A stretch of DNA of 64,000 nucleotides, taken from Novipirellula aureliae (GTDB lineage: Bacteria > Planctomycetota > Planctomycetia > Pirellulales > Pirellulaceae). Of this stretch, positions 16,775 through 26,748 are shown piece after piece (within the stretch, counting starts at the first letter, position 1; each line of letters opens with the position of its first letter). The stretch spans positions 372,001 to 436,000 of the forward strand of contig NZ_SJPY01000003.1 of assembly GCF_007860185.1 (NCBI RefSeq). The letters run 5' to 3'. The notes beneath the pieces are model-generated. The model saw nothing but the letters and a program-made list of their open reading frames with translations, did no database searches and was not told where the DNA came from. The translations under genes were made by a program, and so were the position numbers.

Positions 16775-18460
16775 ATGGCGGATTGGATCACACGACACCG
16801 ATACCGGTTTCTCATCGTCATCGGAAGCTACTTCTGCTTCCAGGTGATCCTGCGTGCTGTCTTATCGAGTTCGCTCGACTACGACGAGTCGGAGCAAGTG
16901 TTTTTGTCTCAGTGGACGCTCTGGGGTTACAACAGCCAGCCACCGCTGTACACGTGGATGCAAAAGGTTGTTTTCAAGCTTTTCGGTTACAATCCGTTTT
17001 CTCTCGCACTACTAAAAAACGTCCTGCTGTTTCTGACCTACGTTTCGGTTTACGCTCTCGTTCACAAGGAGACGGGTGACCCGAGGCAAGCGGTTGTCGC
17101 TTCGCTTGGTATGTTGATGATCCCACAAATTTCGTGGGAAAGTCATCGCGATTTGTCACATACCGTCGCGGTCACATTTGCGACCGCGGCGCTGGTCTAT
17201 TGCGTGATTGCACTCGAAAAAGACAAGCGGACGTTTTGGTACATTGCGATCGGTTTGGTTTGCGCATTCGGGATACTAAGTAAATACAACTTTGCGATCA
17301 TCATTTTGGCGGTGGTCGCTGCGGTCTTGACGATTCCCGCATTCCGGCGAAATTTGCTGGACTATCGAATTGGATGGTCATTTGCAATTGCAGCAATCCT
17401 CGTTGCTCCTCATGTCTATTGGATGATTGAACATCGCAGTTTGGTATCCCAAAAAACGATCGCAACTTTGAGCGGAGAATCAACCCATAGCTATCTGCAA
17501 AATGTATCGGTTGGTTTGAAGGCCCTATTCGTTTCGGCCTTCGCAAGTTGTTGTTTATTGTGTCTATCTCTGTTTGCGATCGCCTATCGTTCATCGCTTT
17601 GGGAAAAGGTCATCCAAGCCAGGGAAAATTATCGTCAACCGGTGCAGGTTATCCAAACGAGAACGGCCGCCTCGGATACAACGATCTTGATTGGACGAAT
17701 CTTTCTCGTCGTGACGGCTATCTTGGTTTTATTCGTCTTGTCAGGCAATGTCTTGGAGTTCAAAAACCGCTGGATTCAGCCGTTCGTTTGTTTACTGCCC
17801 GCTTATCTGGTATTGCGTTTTCGAGACAGTGGGTTCGTGGATCGAGTGGCGATGAACCGAGTGGTTTTGACAGGTTTTCTATTGATGGCGACGATCCTAA
17901 TCGGAATCGCGGTGCGGCCGACGGCATCCCCAAGGTGGGGAAAGTACAGTTTGCTAAACATCCCTTTTAGGGCATTTTGTGAAACCATTCGGCAACAAGA
18001 GGGCGCCGATCCACCGATTATCTTGGCCGCGAACATGAGAATCGCAGGCAACCTCAAACGCCACTTCCCTGAGTCACTGGTTTTATCGGCCAGCTCAAAT
18101 TACATTCTTGGACTCGAGTCCGTCAGCAAACGAATTCGACGTGATGGTCAGCACGCCATTGTTGTTACCGACACATCCTCACCCCTTTCGCAACAAACGC
18201 TACAGTGGTTGACGACAAAGCTTGTCGCGTTGGATCATATCCAATTCAATTGGGAGTCGATCCAGCATCCATACTACTATGACGTGACGGATAAAATGGC
18301 GATGCTAGAGTATGCACACCTTGCCGAATCATCGTACGAAGTGGCTGGTTTCGGTGTAGGCGAAATTCCAGTCGTTCCTTCGTCGAGTGATCGCCCCAAG
18401 GATGGAGATGTTCCGCATCTTTCCAACCGCCCGGTACCCAGCGACAGCACGTTAAAATAA
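16775..18460 (+). CDS. GT39-like membrane glycosyltransferase (ArnT/PMT type)
   Basis: 561 residues, with many transmembrane helices in the first 400. An acidic motif DYDESEQ at 35-41 in the first external loop and QPPLYTWMQ shortly after match the ArnT/PMT_2 family, which moves a sugar from a polyprenyl phosphate carrier to an envelope acceptor on the outer face of the membrane. The start is 6 bp after the GT2 gene that probably makes the carrier-linked sugar. The C-terminal 150 residues are soluble and presumably face the periplasm. The acceptor cannot be inferred. Confidence 0.87.
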   Translation: MADWITRHRYRFLIVIGSYFCFQVILRAVLSSSLDYDESEQVFLSQWTLWGYNSQPPLYTWMQKVVFKLFGYNPFSLALLKNVLLFLTYVSVYALVHKETGDPRQAVVASLGMLMIPQISWESHRDLSHTVAVTFATAALVYCVIALEKDKRTFWYIAIGLVCAFGILSKYNFAIIILAVVAAVLTIPAFRRNLLDYRIGWSFAIAAILVAPHVYWMIEHRSLVSQKTIATLSGESTHSYLQNVSVGLKALFVSAFASCCLLCLSLFAIAYRSSLWEKVIQARENYRQPVQVIQTRTAASDTTILIGRIFLVVTAILVLFVLSGNVLEFKNRWIQPFVCLLPAYLVLRFRDSGFVDRVAMNRVVLTGFLLMATILIGIAVRPTASPRWGKYSLLNIPFRAFCETIRQQEGADPPIILAANMRIAGNLKRHFPESLVLSASSNYILGLESVSKRIRRDGQHAIVVTDTSSPLSQQTLQWLTTKLVALDHIQFNWESIQHPYYYDVTDKMAMLEYAHLAESSYEVAGFGVGEIPVVPSSSDRPKDGDVPHLSNRPVPSDSTLK

Positions 18461-18485
18461 CACGCCACTGCAACCTTATGAGTTA

Positions 18486-19631
18486 TTGATCGTGACAAAG
18501 ATTGACCGATACATTCTGATCCTCTTTTTGCGGACCGTTCTGGTTTGCTTCTTGTCGATTGGCGGCATCTTTGTCGTGTTTCATGCCTTCACAAGTCTCG
18601 ATGATTTGGTTCGTCAAGGGCAAACCGATGGCGGACTGATTCGCGTGATGGTCCGTTACTACGGACCGTACATGCTTCTGCTGTTCGATTGGACTGGAAC
18701 GATCATTGTTCTGATGTCACTGTTGTTTACAACCGGCTGGCTACGGCGGACAGGCGAATTAACCGCCACGTTGTCGGCTGGGATTTCGCATGGTCGAATT
18801 TTACGACCCATGCTGATTGCCTCACTATTGATCATTCTCGTCCAAGTCGTCAACCGAGAATTCATTCTGCCGGGTTACCGTGATTCGTTGGCGATGAAGA
18901 CCGATGAGATCGATAACGAAACGCCTCAGCCGATGTTGCCATGCGACGACCGAGTCAACGGCATTTTGATAGAAGGCGTGTCGATTTTGCCGCGTAGCAA
19001 AAAAATCCTAAAACCGAGTTTCCGGCTCGAGGGTGATTTCCAGGGATTCGGGGATCTCATCGTCGCGGAATCGGCCCAATGGACCGAGGCGACCGCGGAG
19101 CATCCGTGCGGCTATTTTGTCAACAAAATTGTCCGACCGGAAAAAATCGACACTTTAGCCTCCACAGGTACAACGGATCGCACGATTCTCTACACGCATC
19201 ATGACCAAGAATGGCTCGCATCGAAACAGTGTTTCATTGCGACGACGATTAACGCGGAGTTATTGCAAGCCGACCAATCGACGTCTCGTTTGGTGTCGCT
19301 CCCCGAGTTGGCCGCTCGCGTGAAAAACCCAGCGGTTCATAGTAGTGCGTCGGTCCAAGTATTGCTCCACGAGCGGCTCGTTCGTCCGCCTCTCGATTAC
19401 GCCTTGATCCTTCTCGGTCTACCGATTGTGATCAACCGAAAAAATCGAAACCTGTTTGTCATGATCGGTGTTGCGATTGGTACGGTTTTGTTTTTCTTTA
19501 TGATCAAATCGGTTTCTGGAGGATTGGGTGGAGCAGGCTACTTGCTCTCACCATCGATGGCAGCTTGGGTGCCGCTATTGGTGTTGGGACCGGTTGCTTA
19601 CGTCCGTCTTCGAGATATTCAAACGATATGA
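18486..19631 (+). CDS. LptF/LptG family permease
   Basis: About 380 residues from TTG 18486, or from GTG 18492 two codons later. The pattern of membrane helices at both ends around a large periplasmic domain, with the opening IDRYILILFLRTVLVCFLS and the TGELTATLSAGIS segment, is that of YjgP/YjgQ proteins. In Gram-negative bacteria LptF and LptG extract lipopolysaccharide from the inner membrane for transport. Only one copy is visible here. Its place between glycosyltransferase genes suggests transport of a glycolipid. The stop overlaps the next start by four bases (ATGA at 19628-19631). Confidence 0.87.
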   Translation: MIVTKIDRYILILFLRTVLVCFLSIGGIFVVFHAFTSLDDLVRQGQTDGGLIRVMVRYYGPYMLLLFDWTGTIIVLMSLLFTTGWLRRTGELTATLSAGISHGRILRPMLIASLLIILVQVVNREFILPGYRDSLAMKTDEIDNETPQPMLPCDDRVNGILIEGVSILPRSKKILKPSFRLEGDFQGFGDLIVAESAQWTEATAEHPCGYFVNKIVRPEKIDTLASTGTTDRTILYTHHDQEWLASKQCFIATTINAELLQADQSTSRLVSLPELAARVKNPAVHSSASVQVLLHERLVRPPLDYALILLGLPIVINRKNRNLFVMIGVAIGTVLFFFMIKSVSGGLGGAGYLLSPSMAAWVPLLVLGPVAYVRLRDIQTI

Positions 19632-20299
19632 AACCATCACAGATTTCGGTTGTGATTCCAACGCTCAACGAAGAATCCGTTGTTGCCGATGCGGTCCGAT
19701 CCGCAATCGAAGCAGGGGCTACCGAAGTGATTGTTTCAGATGGGGGTAGTCGCGACCAAACGATACCGAATGCCACCGCAGCAGGTGCATCCAAAATCAT
19801 TCGCTCGCTGCCAGGTCGAGGCATCCAATTGAACGCAGGTGCGGTGTTTGCCAGCCACGAGGTTGTGTTGTTCCTGCATGCGGATTGCCGATTGAGTGAA
19901 GCGTCTCTGTTGCAGATTTGCGAATCTTCTGAAGTGGTCTGGGGAGCGTTCGTACAACAAATTGAAGCGAAGGGTTTGGGGTATCGTTTGTTGGAAAAAG
20001 GGAACGCAATGCGAGTCAAATACCGCTGGTTGCCGTTCGGGGATCAAGCGATTTTTGTCCGCCGAGCAACGTACAAGGAACAGGGGGGATTTGAGGAGAT
20101 CTCATTGATGGAGGACCTCGCTTTCTCGAAATGGATGCGAAAGATTGCAAAGCCGGTGCTGCTACCAGGACCCGTTTCCATGAGTCCCCGGCACTGGGAA
20201 AAACGTGGCATCGTTCGACAAACCGCCTTCAATCTTTGGCTGCAATTGTCCTACGCCTGCGGTGTCTCCCCCGATCGCCTCGCTAAACGCTATCGTTGA
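19628..20299 (+). CDS. GT2 glycosyltransferase, TIGR04283-like
   Basis: 223 residues from ATG 19628, translationally coupled to the LptF/G-like gene. Motifs are VVIPTLNEES at 8-17, VSDGGSRDQT near 37-46, PGRGIQLNAGA, then FLHADCRL and FGDQAIFVRR. This set is typical of the TIGR04283 subfamily, linked elsewhere to arsenosugar synthesis, though many members sit in other glycolipid loci. No arsenic genes are visible, so the substrate is left open. The gene ends the operon and converges on the GT87-like gene. Confidence 0.85.
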   Translation: MKPSQISVVIPTLNEESVVADAVRSAIEAGATEVIVSDGGSRDQTIPNATAAGASKIIRSLPGRGIQLNAGAVFASHEVVLFLHADCRLSEASLLQICESSEVVWGAFVQQIEAKGLGYRLLEKGNAMRVKYRWLPFGDQAIFVRRATYKEQGGFEEISLMEDLAFSKWMRKIAKPVLLPGPVSMSPRHWEKRGIVRQTAFNLWLQLSYACGVSPDRLAKRYR

Positions 20300-20409
20300 A
20301 ACCGAGGCAATCCGATTGCCGTTCGCTCCGCGCCGCAAGCATCCCACCCTGAGGGGCTCTATCGTTGGGATCAAGCAAACAATGGCTCATCCAGCAAACT
20401 GCCTGAGTT

Positions 20410-21657
20410 TCACCGAGAGCAAGATGGAAGATCGTCCGCATCTTGCTGCGTCTGTTTCATTTCGCTCAAAAATTCGATAGCGAGCATGGCAGTCAAGACG
20501 CAGCAGCAAAGTGGGGCGAGCCAATTCGCCGAGCCGTCCGCGGGCGTGAAGTGCTTGCCAATTTCATGGCTGCCCATGGTTAAAATCAGCAAGCCGAACG
20601 CAAACCAACCGGCGATGCGGCGAGATTCCAGTTCTGCCTTCGCGATATACCACCCGTACAAGGGGCCAATCAATGCATATGTGCTGTTTTCGGTTCGAGG
20701 ATTGAACAACATCAAATAGATTCCGGTCCATGCAAACAGCCATAGCACTTGCCGAGATCGTGAGAGATTTCGGGTTGCAGCCATCACGATTACCAAAACG
20801 ACCAAAGCAGCGGCAGCACGAATCGGATGCAAGAACTGCGATGGAATGTCGATCCCGAACTGTGACAGCATGCTAAACGGTTGCGCCCAGTAAGCGATGA
20901 CCTCGGCATTCGATGCCGTTCGCAGCATGGCAACGCAATCGACGTATTGCTGCCAAACGTAGGTCGGCGATTGCAGAACGAATGGAGCGGCCAACGCGAG
21001 GATGCCGCCAAATAGCAGCGGCTTTCGAGTTTTTGGCGTGACGACGAACAAGAGCATCGGCAATACAATCGCCAGCGGTTTGACACAGATCGCTAGGACT
21101 GCCAAAGCCGCACACAGGGGATAACGCTCTCGATACCAACAGTCGAGACAAAGTAACATGATCGCCGTCATTAGGAGCGTGGATTGCCCGATCCGCAAAC
21201 AACTCAGTCCTAGCATGGACGTGGCTAAAGCGATTCGCCAATCGATCCGGTTCGTCGATGCGGAGACTCCGCAAGAATCTCTCCAGTCGGAAAAAATAAC
21301 GGAACTGAGCCGCATCGTTGCCCATGCCAACATCGACCATGAGAACAACCGCCACAGCAGATCGCCGAAAAGAGGCCATCCACTTATCGCTGATGCGAAG
21401 GCATAAGGCGTATGGAGAATTGCCGCTTGAGGCAGATAGAGAAAACCGTGCCCCGAGTCCTTTGAATGCTCGTAAAGTGACTCACCGCCAACCCATCGCT
21501 CGGCAGCTCGCTCATAGTGAAAAGAAACCGATCGCTCGGGATTGTTTACGAACGCGATCATCCCCAGGGCTAGCGCCGTCGCATAAATGAAAATGGGTAG
21601 CCCATGGATCAACCGCGTTTTCCCGAGGCGGCTGATCGAAGATGTCTGTTTTGTCAT
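20410..21657 (-). CDS. GT87/DUF2029-like membrane glycosyltransferase
   Basis: 415 residues, mostly transmembrane. The segment GGESLYEHSKDSGHGFLYLP near the start and the run of helices fit GT87 (DUF2029), polyprenyl-phosphate-mannose-dependent enzymes known best from actinobacteria. NPRTENSTYALIGPLYGW near residue 320 matches the conserved region close to the C-terminus. It lies 68 bp downstream of an ALG5-like GT2 gene, which could supply its lipid-linked sugar. Confidence 0.8.
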   Translation of the reverse strand: MTKQTSSISRLGKTRLIHGLPIFIYATALALGMIAFVNNPERSVSFHYERAAERWVGGESLYEHSKDSGHGFLYLPQAAILHTPYAFASAISGWPLFGDLLWRLFSWSMLAWATMRLSSVIFSDWRDSCGVSASTNRIDWRIALATSMLGLSCLRIGQSTLLMTAIMLLCLDCWYRERYPLCAALAVLAICVKPLAIVLPMLLFVVTPKTRKPLLFGGILALAAPFVLQSPTYVWQQYVDCVAMLRTASNAEVIAYWAQPFSMLSQFGIDIPSQFLHPIRAAAALVVLVIVMAATRNLSRSRQVLWLFAWTGIYLMLFNPRTENSTYALIGPLYGWYIAKAELESRRIAGWFAFGLLILTMGSHEIGKHFTPADGSANWLAPLCCCVLTAMLAIEFLSEMKQTQQDADDLPSCSR

Positions 21658-21725
21658 AAGACCACGATGGATAGAGATAAAGAAACGATTTCAAAATCAC
21701 AAACGATGTCGCGGGCAGCGAGCGG

Positions 21726-22694
21726 CTACGCAGACTTACGAAGCTTGGGGACGACCGGACGGGAGGCGGGAGCGGACGAGTTTTCTTGCTCTGCGATGAA
21801 GTCCGTTTCCATCGGAGGGAAGGACAGTATCGTGGGTTCGGGTACCGTTTCGCGCTCAAACGGACTACGGACCCCCAAACGGTACATTGCTGCGATTCGC
21901 AGTAGTTCCAAGGGCGCCAGCAGGAAAGTACTCAGGCGAAGTTTCGAGCCAGCGACTTCATCCCAGCGGTCGAGCGGATATTCAAACAGCGTGGTCGCAG
22001 TCGGCTCGGAGAAACGAGAGGCCTGGCGTAAATCCGAGATCGGCGGCAGCGTTAACCGAGCGAGTAATTCCACGTCGAACAGCCAGCGACTCATGAAAGG
22101 CTCAGCGAGAATTTGGCGTAGTCGTGAATCGACACGAAACAGTTTTGCCCCGCATTGGGTATCGCGAATTCGCGTTCCCAGAAGGATTGATGCCATGAGC
22201 GCGAACACGTGACCGCAGAGCCGTCGCAGTGGGGTACGGTCGATGAAGCGTCCCTGCAACCGCATCCGGCTGCCGACAACCACCGCCACATCTTTACGGC
22301 GACGCCCGACCTCGATCAGCCGAGGGATTTCGTCGAGTGGCGTTGCAAGATCAGCGTCGAAGTAGCCGAGAAAACCCATTGCGGTTGAGGGCACCGAGGA
22401 TGCTTCGCGGTCGACGCGCGCGTGAGAGAGAGGCTTGAGGGCGTGCAGCATACCGATTCGAACCGCTTCCCCTTTGCCACGATTCCGATCGAGCGACAAT
22501 ACCTCGACGCGATCCCGGGGAGCACGGCGACGCAGTTGGACAAGTGTTTGCAAAGTTTGGTCGCTGCTGCCGTCGTCAACAAACAGAAAGCGAATGTCGG
22601 AATGCCTGTTCGCAAAATCGATAAACGCATCGCACTCAAGACGTTCTGCTTCGTTGAAACAGGGGACGACCAGCGTCGTCACGGTTGCCTTCAT
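21726..22694 (-). CDS. GT2 glycosyltransferase, ALG5-like
   Basis: 322 residues from ATG 22694 (MKATVTTLVVPCFNEAERL); an ATG 14 codons upstream is also in frame. Motifs are VVPCFNEAERL, LFVDDGSSDQTL, the RNRGKGEAVR segment and YFDADLATPLDEI. KGEAVR with DADLATP is characteristic of dolichyl-phosphate beta-glucosyltransferase relatives, which make polyprenyl-phosphate-glucose. No C-terminal membrane helix is obvious. With the GT87-like gene downstream it forms a second carrier-plus-transferase pair in this region. Confidence 0.85.
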   Translation of the reverse strand: MKATVTTLVVPCFNEAERLECDAFIDFANRHSDIRFLFVDDGSSDQTLQTLVQLRRRAPRDRVEVLSLDRNRGKGEAVRIGMLHALKPLSHARVDREASSVPSTAMGFLGYFDADLATPLDEIPRLIEVGRRRKDVAVVVGSRMRLQGRFIDRTPLRRLCGHVFALMASILLGTRIRDTQCGAKLFRVDSRLRQILAEPFMSRWLFDVELLARLTLPPISDLRQASRFSEPTATTLFEYPLDRWDEVAGSKLRLSTFLLAPLELLRIAAMYRLGVRSPFERETVPEPTILSFPPMETDFIAEQENSSAPASRPVVPKLRKSA

Positions 22695-23053
22695 TCGTCG
22701 TTCCTCTGACGCCGTCAACAAGATACCGTTCTCCATGGGACGAAGAAGAAAAAAAGGAGGGCAAATTACCGTTCACGTACGCGCATGTGTCCAAAAACAC
22801 TCTCGTATCAAATGGAGGTTTATGTTTGCAAGGCTGCTTCCCCCCCCAAATTAGCCGGTTGGCCTATGGGCCTGCGGGCCTGGGCTTCACTGCTTTGCAA
22901 GCAAAAGAAACCTTGTTTCCCGAAACCTTGTTTCCCGAAAACTGGTTTCCCGAATTGGCGGAAGCCGATGGAGGGAAAGACGGGAAATCGGTGAAGACAA
23001 CGAAGGAGCACCCCAGCGGCCGTCATGCGTCGTTGCGGTAAGAGCCTTGGGGG
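22695..23053. other. Intergenic stretch with 15-bp tandem repeat
   Basis: About 360 bp between the start of the ALG5-like gene and the end of the secreted DUF1559 gene; both are on the minus strand. No supported coding frame. GAAACCTTGTTTCCC occurs at 22907-22921 and 22922-22936, with a changed third copy at 22937-22951 (GAAAACTGGTTTCCC). Confidence 0.7.
22907..22951. repeat. 15-bp tandem array, three copies
   Basis: Two perfect copies of GAAACCTTGTTTCCC and a third with three changes. It is non-coding and about 100 bp beyond the stop of the upstream gene. Confidence 0.93.
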
Positions 23054-24703
23054 TTAAAAATTCACGATTTCTTGTCCGGCGCGAGTTAGCAAGGCTTTGA
23101 ACATCTTTGCATCAAATCCCTTTTTGATAAATTTGACTGCGCCATCGGCCATTCCGATGTAAAAGCCGTTGTCATTTTCACGCGTAAAATGGTTGAGAGG
23201 ATCTGCCATATCAATGACAACGTCTTCAGGCTTGGACCACGGTACCGCTTGGTCGGGATTGACTTCGGCGATCAGAATGCTGTTACTCAGCCCATCAAGA
23301 AACTGCCTGAAACTTACGTTCTCTTTCTCCAACAGGCCACGGTCCTTCCCGACGATGGCATGGATGACGGTCATCCCTGCTTCTAGCTTGACCCCCTTGG
23401 CTTCGAATGCTGCCGGTAGTCGTTTCGATAGTGGCAAGTTGTGCTCGCTGTCCCACGGTTCGTCGAAGTGGAATTCTTCGTAAAGAGCTTGTTCCTCGAT
23501 GAACGGTAAAATCTTCACACGCCAACTTAGAAGTGGGTTACCATCAGGATCCGTGATTGCTGCGGCGGGTAGTTCTCGGAACGCGGAATGATGATTGTGC
23601 ATCGCCAACATGACCTGTTTCATGTTGTTCGATGTGTTTGTCGTTTTGAATGGCAACCGCATGTGTTGCAAATAGGGCGTCATCAAACCGATAGCGTAGC
23701 CGAGCGAGGTGCTTGCGACACCTGACTCCAAGTCGATAGCAACGCGGTCTGCATCACGATGCGGATGCAGTGCCGCAGCGAGTTTGTCGCTCATTCGTTG
23801 CCCATACGATTCGACGGCATCTTTCATTAAGTCCGAGGCGGATTCGTTAACCAACGTGCGAGTCACCTCCGCCATTGCCAACTCGGTTGCGGCCTTCAAA
23901 GAATCGTTCAATATCAGCTCGATACGTTCGGCGGCGCCGATGTCGACTCCATGAATCGTCAATTGCATTCGCACCGATTCACGATCAAAGTTGGCGTACA
24001 GATGAACGGATTCGGTCAATTCAGGGATGATAGCGAGCGGCTGTAAGTCGGGTGCAAGGGATGGGGCTGCTTGCGTCATCAACTCGGTGAGTTGTGGGCG
24101 TAGTTCGGCATGCGAATAAATGATGTTGAGCCCGTCGGTTTTCTCGACTTGTTCGGCGATCCGAGCTAGTGCGCCCGCAGCGCCATCGCTGGTGAGCATC
24201 GGTTCGAGGTACGATTGCATACCTAGGTAGATGACTCGCTCGTTGACTTGATGAAAAACGGAAAAGGGTTCGACGTCGGTTCGATAAACTTGACGGGTGC
24301 CAACCATACTGGGCTGTGAACCGCCCATCGCATTGACGAGCGACTCAGCGTCGATTTCCGTTTTCGATTCGATAATGGTGCCTAGCCAAGGTTCGTCGTT
24401 TTGGTTGATGCGAATCGCGATCGTAACCCGTTCGATCTGGCGGGCATCCATCCCGAAGGACTCGAGACCGAGCACGCCGACGATGTCGACCGGGAACCGT
24501 TCGAGTCCTGGATTCGCTAGGATTTCCGCTGGCGAAAAACAGAGAAGCAGGGTCGCATCGGCGGGAATGTGTTTCGTGGAGATGACCGAGGGCGTGTCGG
24601 TCGCTTCCTCCGCAAACCCAATCGGATGGATGAAGATTAACACGAGAACGAAGAGTAGCCAGAGTACTCGAATAGGGAATGAACGCATGGGGGAAAGTCT
24701 CAT
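23054..24703 (-). CDS. Secreted two-part protein with C-terminal DUF1559
   Basis: 549 residues from ATG 24703 (MRLSPMRSF); ATG 24688 and a longer frame to 24757 are alternatives. A signal segment (VLWLLFVLVLIF...IGFAEE) ends near residue 31. Residues about 40-350 form a domain I do not recognise, with helical AELRPQLTELMTQAAPSLAP. From about 365 the DUF1559 fold appears (NNMKQVMLAMHNHHSAF, LSWRVKILPFIEEQALY) and closes with a modified end signature in which the histidine of H-X9-DG is replaced (GFYIGMADGAVKF). Unlike the other three DUF1559 proteins here it has no prepilin leader. Divergent from the MoxR operon. Confidence 0.82.
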   Translation of the reverse strand: MRLSPMRSFPIRVLWLLFVLVLIFIHPIGFAEEATDTPSVISTKHIPADATLLLCFSPAEILANPGLERFPVDIVGVLGLESFGMDARQIERVTIAIRINQNDEPWLGTIIESKTEIDAESLVNAMGGSQPSMVGTRQVYRTDVEPFSVFHQVNERVIYLGMQSYLEPMLTSDGAAGALARIAEQVEKTDGLNIIYSHAELRPQLTELMTQAAPSLAPDLQPLAIIPELTESVHLYANFDRESVRMQLTIHGVDIGAAERIELILNDSLKAATELAMAEVTRTLVNESASDLMKDAVESYGQRMSDKLAAALHPHRDADRVAIDLESGVASTSLGYAIGLMTPYLQHMRLPFKTTNTSNNMKQVMLAMHNHHSAFRELPAAAITDPDGNPLLSWRVKILPFIEEQALYEEFHFDEPWDSEHNLPLSKRLPAAFEAKGVKLEAGMTVIHAIVGKDRGLLEKENVSFRQFLDGLSNSILIAEVNPDQAVPWSKPEDVVIDMADPLNHFTRENDNGFYIGMADGAVKFIKKGFDAKMFKALLTRAGQEIVNF

Positions 24704-24813
24704 GGGTTGAAGTGGCGTGAGCCCCCTTATGCTACACGCAGCTAGTTGCCACCGCAATTCTGGGGGGGTATACTGATTTTCGCGATACTCTTATCTCTCC
24801 CTGGAATCGAGCT

Positions 24814-25830
24814 ATGTCCCAAGTGGTTTCTGAATCCGTAGCGTCTTTAAGTGATGACGATGTTCAAGCGGTCGATCGGCTCGGGCAAGCTCATGGTCGA
24901 CTCCTCGCGGAACTTGCGAAAGTCATCGTTGGCCAAAAGGACACGATCGACCAATTGCTCGTTTGTCTATTTGCTCGTCGTCACGCATTGTTGATGGGGG
25001 TTCCGGGGTTAGCGAAAACACTGCTCGTTAGCAAGTTAGCCGAAACGATGTCGCTGGATTTTTCGCGAATCCAGTTCACGCCGGACCTAATGCCGATGGA
25101 CATTACAGGCACGGACATTTTGCAGGACAGCGGTAACGGGCGGCGGACATTCGAGTTTGCTCATGGACCGATCTTTGCCAACATCATCTTAGCGGACGAG
25201 ATCAACCGTGCTCCGCCCAAGACCCAAGCGGCGATGCTCGAAGCGATGCAAGAAAAACGGATCACGGTGGTCGGCAAAGGTTTCGACTTGCCGCCCCCGT
25301 TTATGGTTCTGGCGACTCAGAACCCGGTCGAGCAAGAAGGCACCTATCCGCTACCGGAAGCACAACTCGACCGGTTCATGTCGCTGATCGAGCTTGATTA
25401 TCCGTCGGAAGCGGAAGAGATCGCGATCGCACGAACGACGACGGGTGGAAGTTTGCCACAGCTCGAGCATTTGATGACCGCCGAGGATATCATCGCCCAT
25501 CAAGATTTGGTCCGCCGAATTCCAGTGCCCGATCATATTTACACTGACGCCGCAAGACTGGTTCGCAAGACGCGCCCGAGCGGTGGAACGGCACCCGAGT
25601 GGCTATTGCCGTTGGTGTCATGGGGAGCCGGTCCGCGCGCGGTCCAGGATCTGATTCTCGGTGCCAAGTCACGAGCGGCTTTGCAAGGATCGTATATGGT
25701 TCGCAGTGAGGATATGCAGTTCGTCGCTCAACCGGTGTTGACGCATCGGATCATCACGACGTTTGCGGCCCAAGCCGAAGGGCTTGCAGCACGCGATATC
25801 GTCGGACGATTGATCGACGAGGAGTTTTAA
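24814..25830 (+). CDS. MoxR-family AAA+ ATPase
   Basis: 338 residues with the MoxR layout: Walker A GVPGLAKT near 65-72, TPDLMPMDITGTDI near 90, Walker B IILADEINRAPPKTQAAM near 125 and sensor LATQNPVEQEGTYPLPEAQL near 166. MoxR ATPases act as chaperones or metal-inserting machines with VWA-domain partners. The next three genes all encode VWA-like proteins, with spacing of 6 bp, then two 4-bp overlaps, so this is the ATPase of a four-gene complex. Confidence 0.94.
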   Translation: MSQVVSESVASLSDDDVQAVDRLGQAHGRLLAELAKVIVGQKDTIDQLLVCLFARRHALLMGVPGLAKTLLVSKLAETMSLDFSRIQFTPDLMPMDITGTDILQDSGNGRRTFEFAHGPIFANIILADEINRAPPKTQAAMLEAMQEKRITVVGKGFDLPPPFMVLATQNPVEQEGTYPLPEAQLDRFMSLIELDYPSEAEEIAIARTTTGGSLPQLEHLMTAEDIIAHQDLVRRIPVPDHIYTDAARLVRKTRPSGGTAPEWLLPLVSWGAGPRAVQDLILGAKSRAALQGSYMVRSEDMQFVAQPVLTHRIITTFAAQAEGLAARDIVGRLIDEEF

Positions 25831-25836
25831 TCTTCC

Positions 25837-26748
25837 ATGTGGAACGAACAAGCGTCCCGTGATTTCCTCGATCCGACAATTCTAGCGGGGTTGGCCGGGA
25901 TGCCGTTAATGGCCCGGCGTCCGATGCGAGGGGCGGTTTCCGGCAAACACACCAGCCCGAATCGTGGTGCGAGCGTTGAGTTCGCAGAGTACCGAAAGTA
26001 CGTTCCTGGCGACGACCTGCGGCGACTCGATTGGCGGGCTCACGGACGAAGCGATCGCTATTATGTCAAAGAGTTTGAAGCGGATACGAATTTGCGATGT
26101 TGCTTGGTGGTCGACACGAGTGGCTCGATGGGGTTTGGCTCCGGTTCGCTGACGAAACTCGATTACGCCCGGCGGATTGCCGCAGCAGTCGGATACTTGG
26201 CGGTACAACAGGGCGATGCGGTCGGATTATCGTGTTTGGCAGCAGGGATCGTCGAGCATTTGCCACCACGTCGTAACCCGTCGCACCTGCGAGCGGTTTT
26301 TGATGTTCTCGAGCGGGTACGGCCAACGGGTGAAACCGAGCTTGTCGATGTGCTGCATGAGTTAGCGGAGACGACTCAGCAAGCGGCGCTGGTGATTGTG
26401 ATCTCCGATTTCTTTGATGATCCCGAACGACTCAAAAGCTGTTTCGAGCATCTGCGATTTCGCAAGCATGACGTTTCGCTTTTTCATCTGCTCGACCCAA
26501 AAGAAATCAGCTTTGACTTTCAACGCCCGACCCGGTTCTTGGATATGGAAGGAGGCACGTCGATCTTCGCCGATACGGGCGAGATAGCAGATCGATACCT
26601 TTCGGCAATCCACGAGTATCTCGAACAGATGCACGACGTGGTGATGCAAACGAATACCGATTACATGCGGGTCACGATCGATGAGCCCTATCAGGATGCC
26701 CTCACCCGGTTTCTGACGCGGCGTGCGACGGCCAGGAGTGTGCGATGA
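25837..26748 (+). CDS. DUF58 protein with intact VWA metal site
   Basis: 303 residues. The DUF58 signature EYRKYVPGDDLRRLDWRAHG lies near 48-67. It is followed by RYYVKEFEADTNLRC and the MIDAS motif VVDTSGSMGFGSG near 90-102. It is thought to be a cytoplasmic partner of MoxR. In contrast to the DUF58 protein at 1.4 kb it has no membrane segments and keeps DxSxS. It starts 6 bp after moxR and overlaps the following gene by four bases (ATGA at 26745-26748). Confidence 0.93.
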   Translation: MWNEQASRDFLDPTILAGLAGMPLMARRPMRGAVSGKHTSPNRGASVEFAEYRKYVPGDDLRRLDWRAHGRSDRYYVKEFEADTNLRCCLVVDTSGSMGFGSGSLTKLDYARRIAAAVGYLAVQQGDAVGLSCLAAGIVEHLPPRRNPSHLRAVFDVLERVRPTGETELVDVLHELAETTQQAALVIVISDFFDDPERLKSCFEHLRFRKHDVSLFHLLDPKEISFDFQRPTRFLDMEGGTSIFADTGEIADRYLSAIHEYLEQMHDVVMQTNTDYMRVTIDEPYQDALTRFLTRRATARSVR

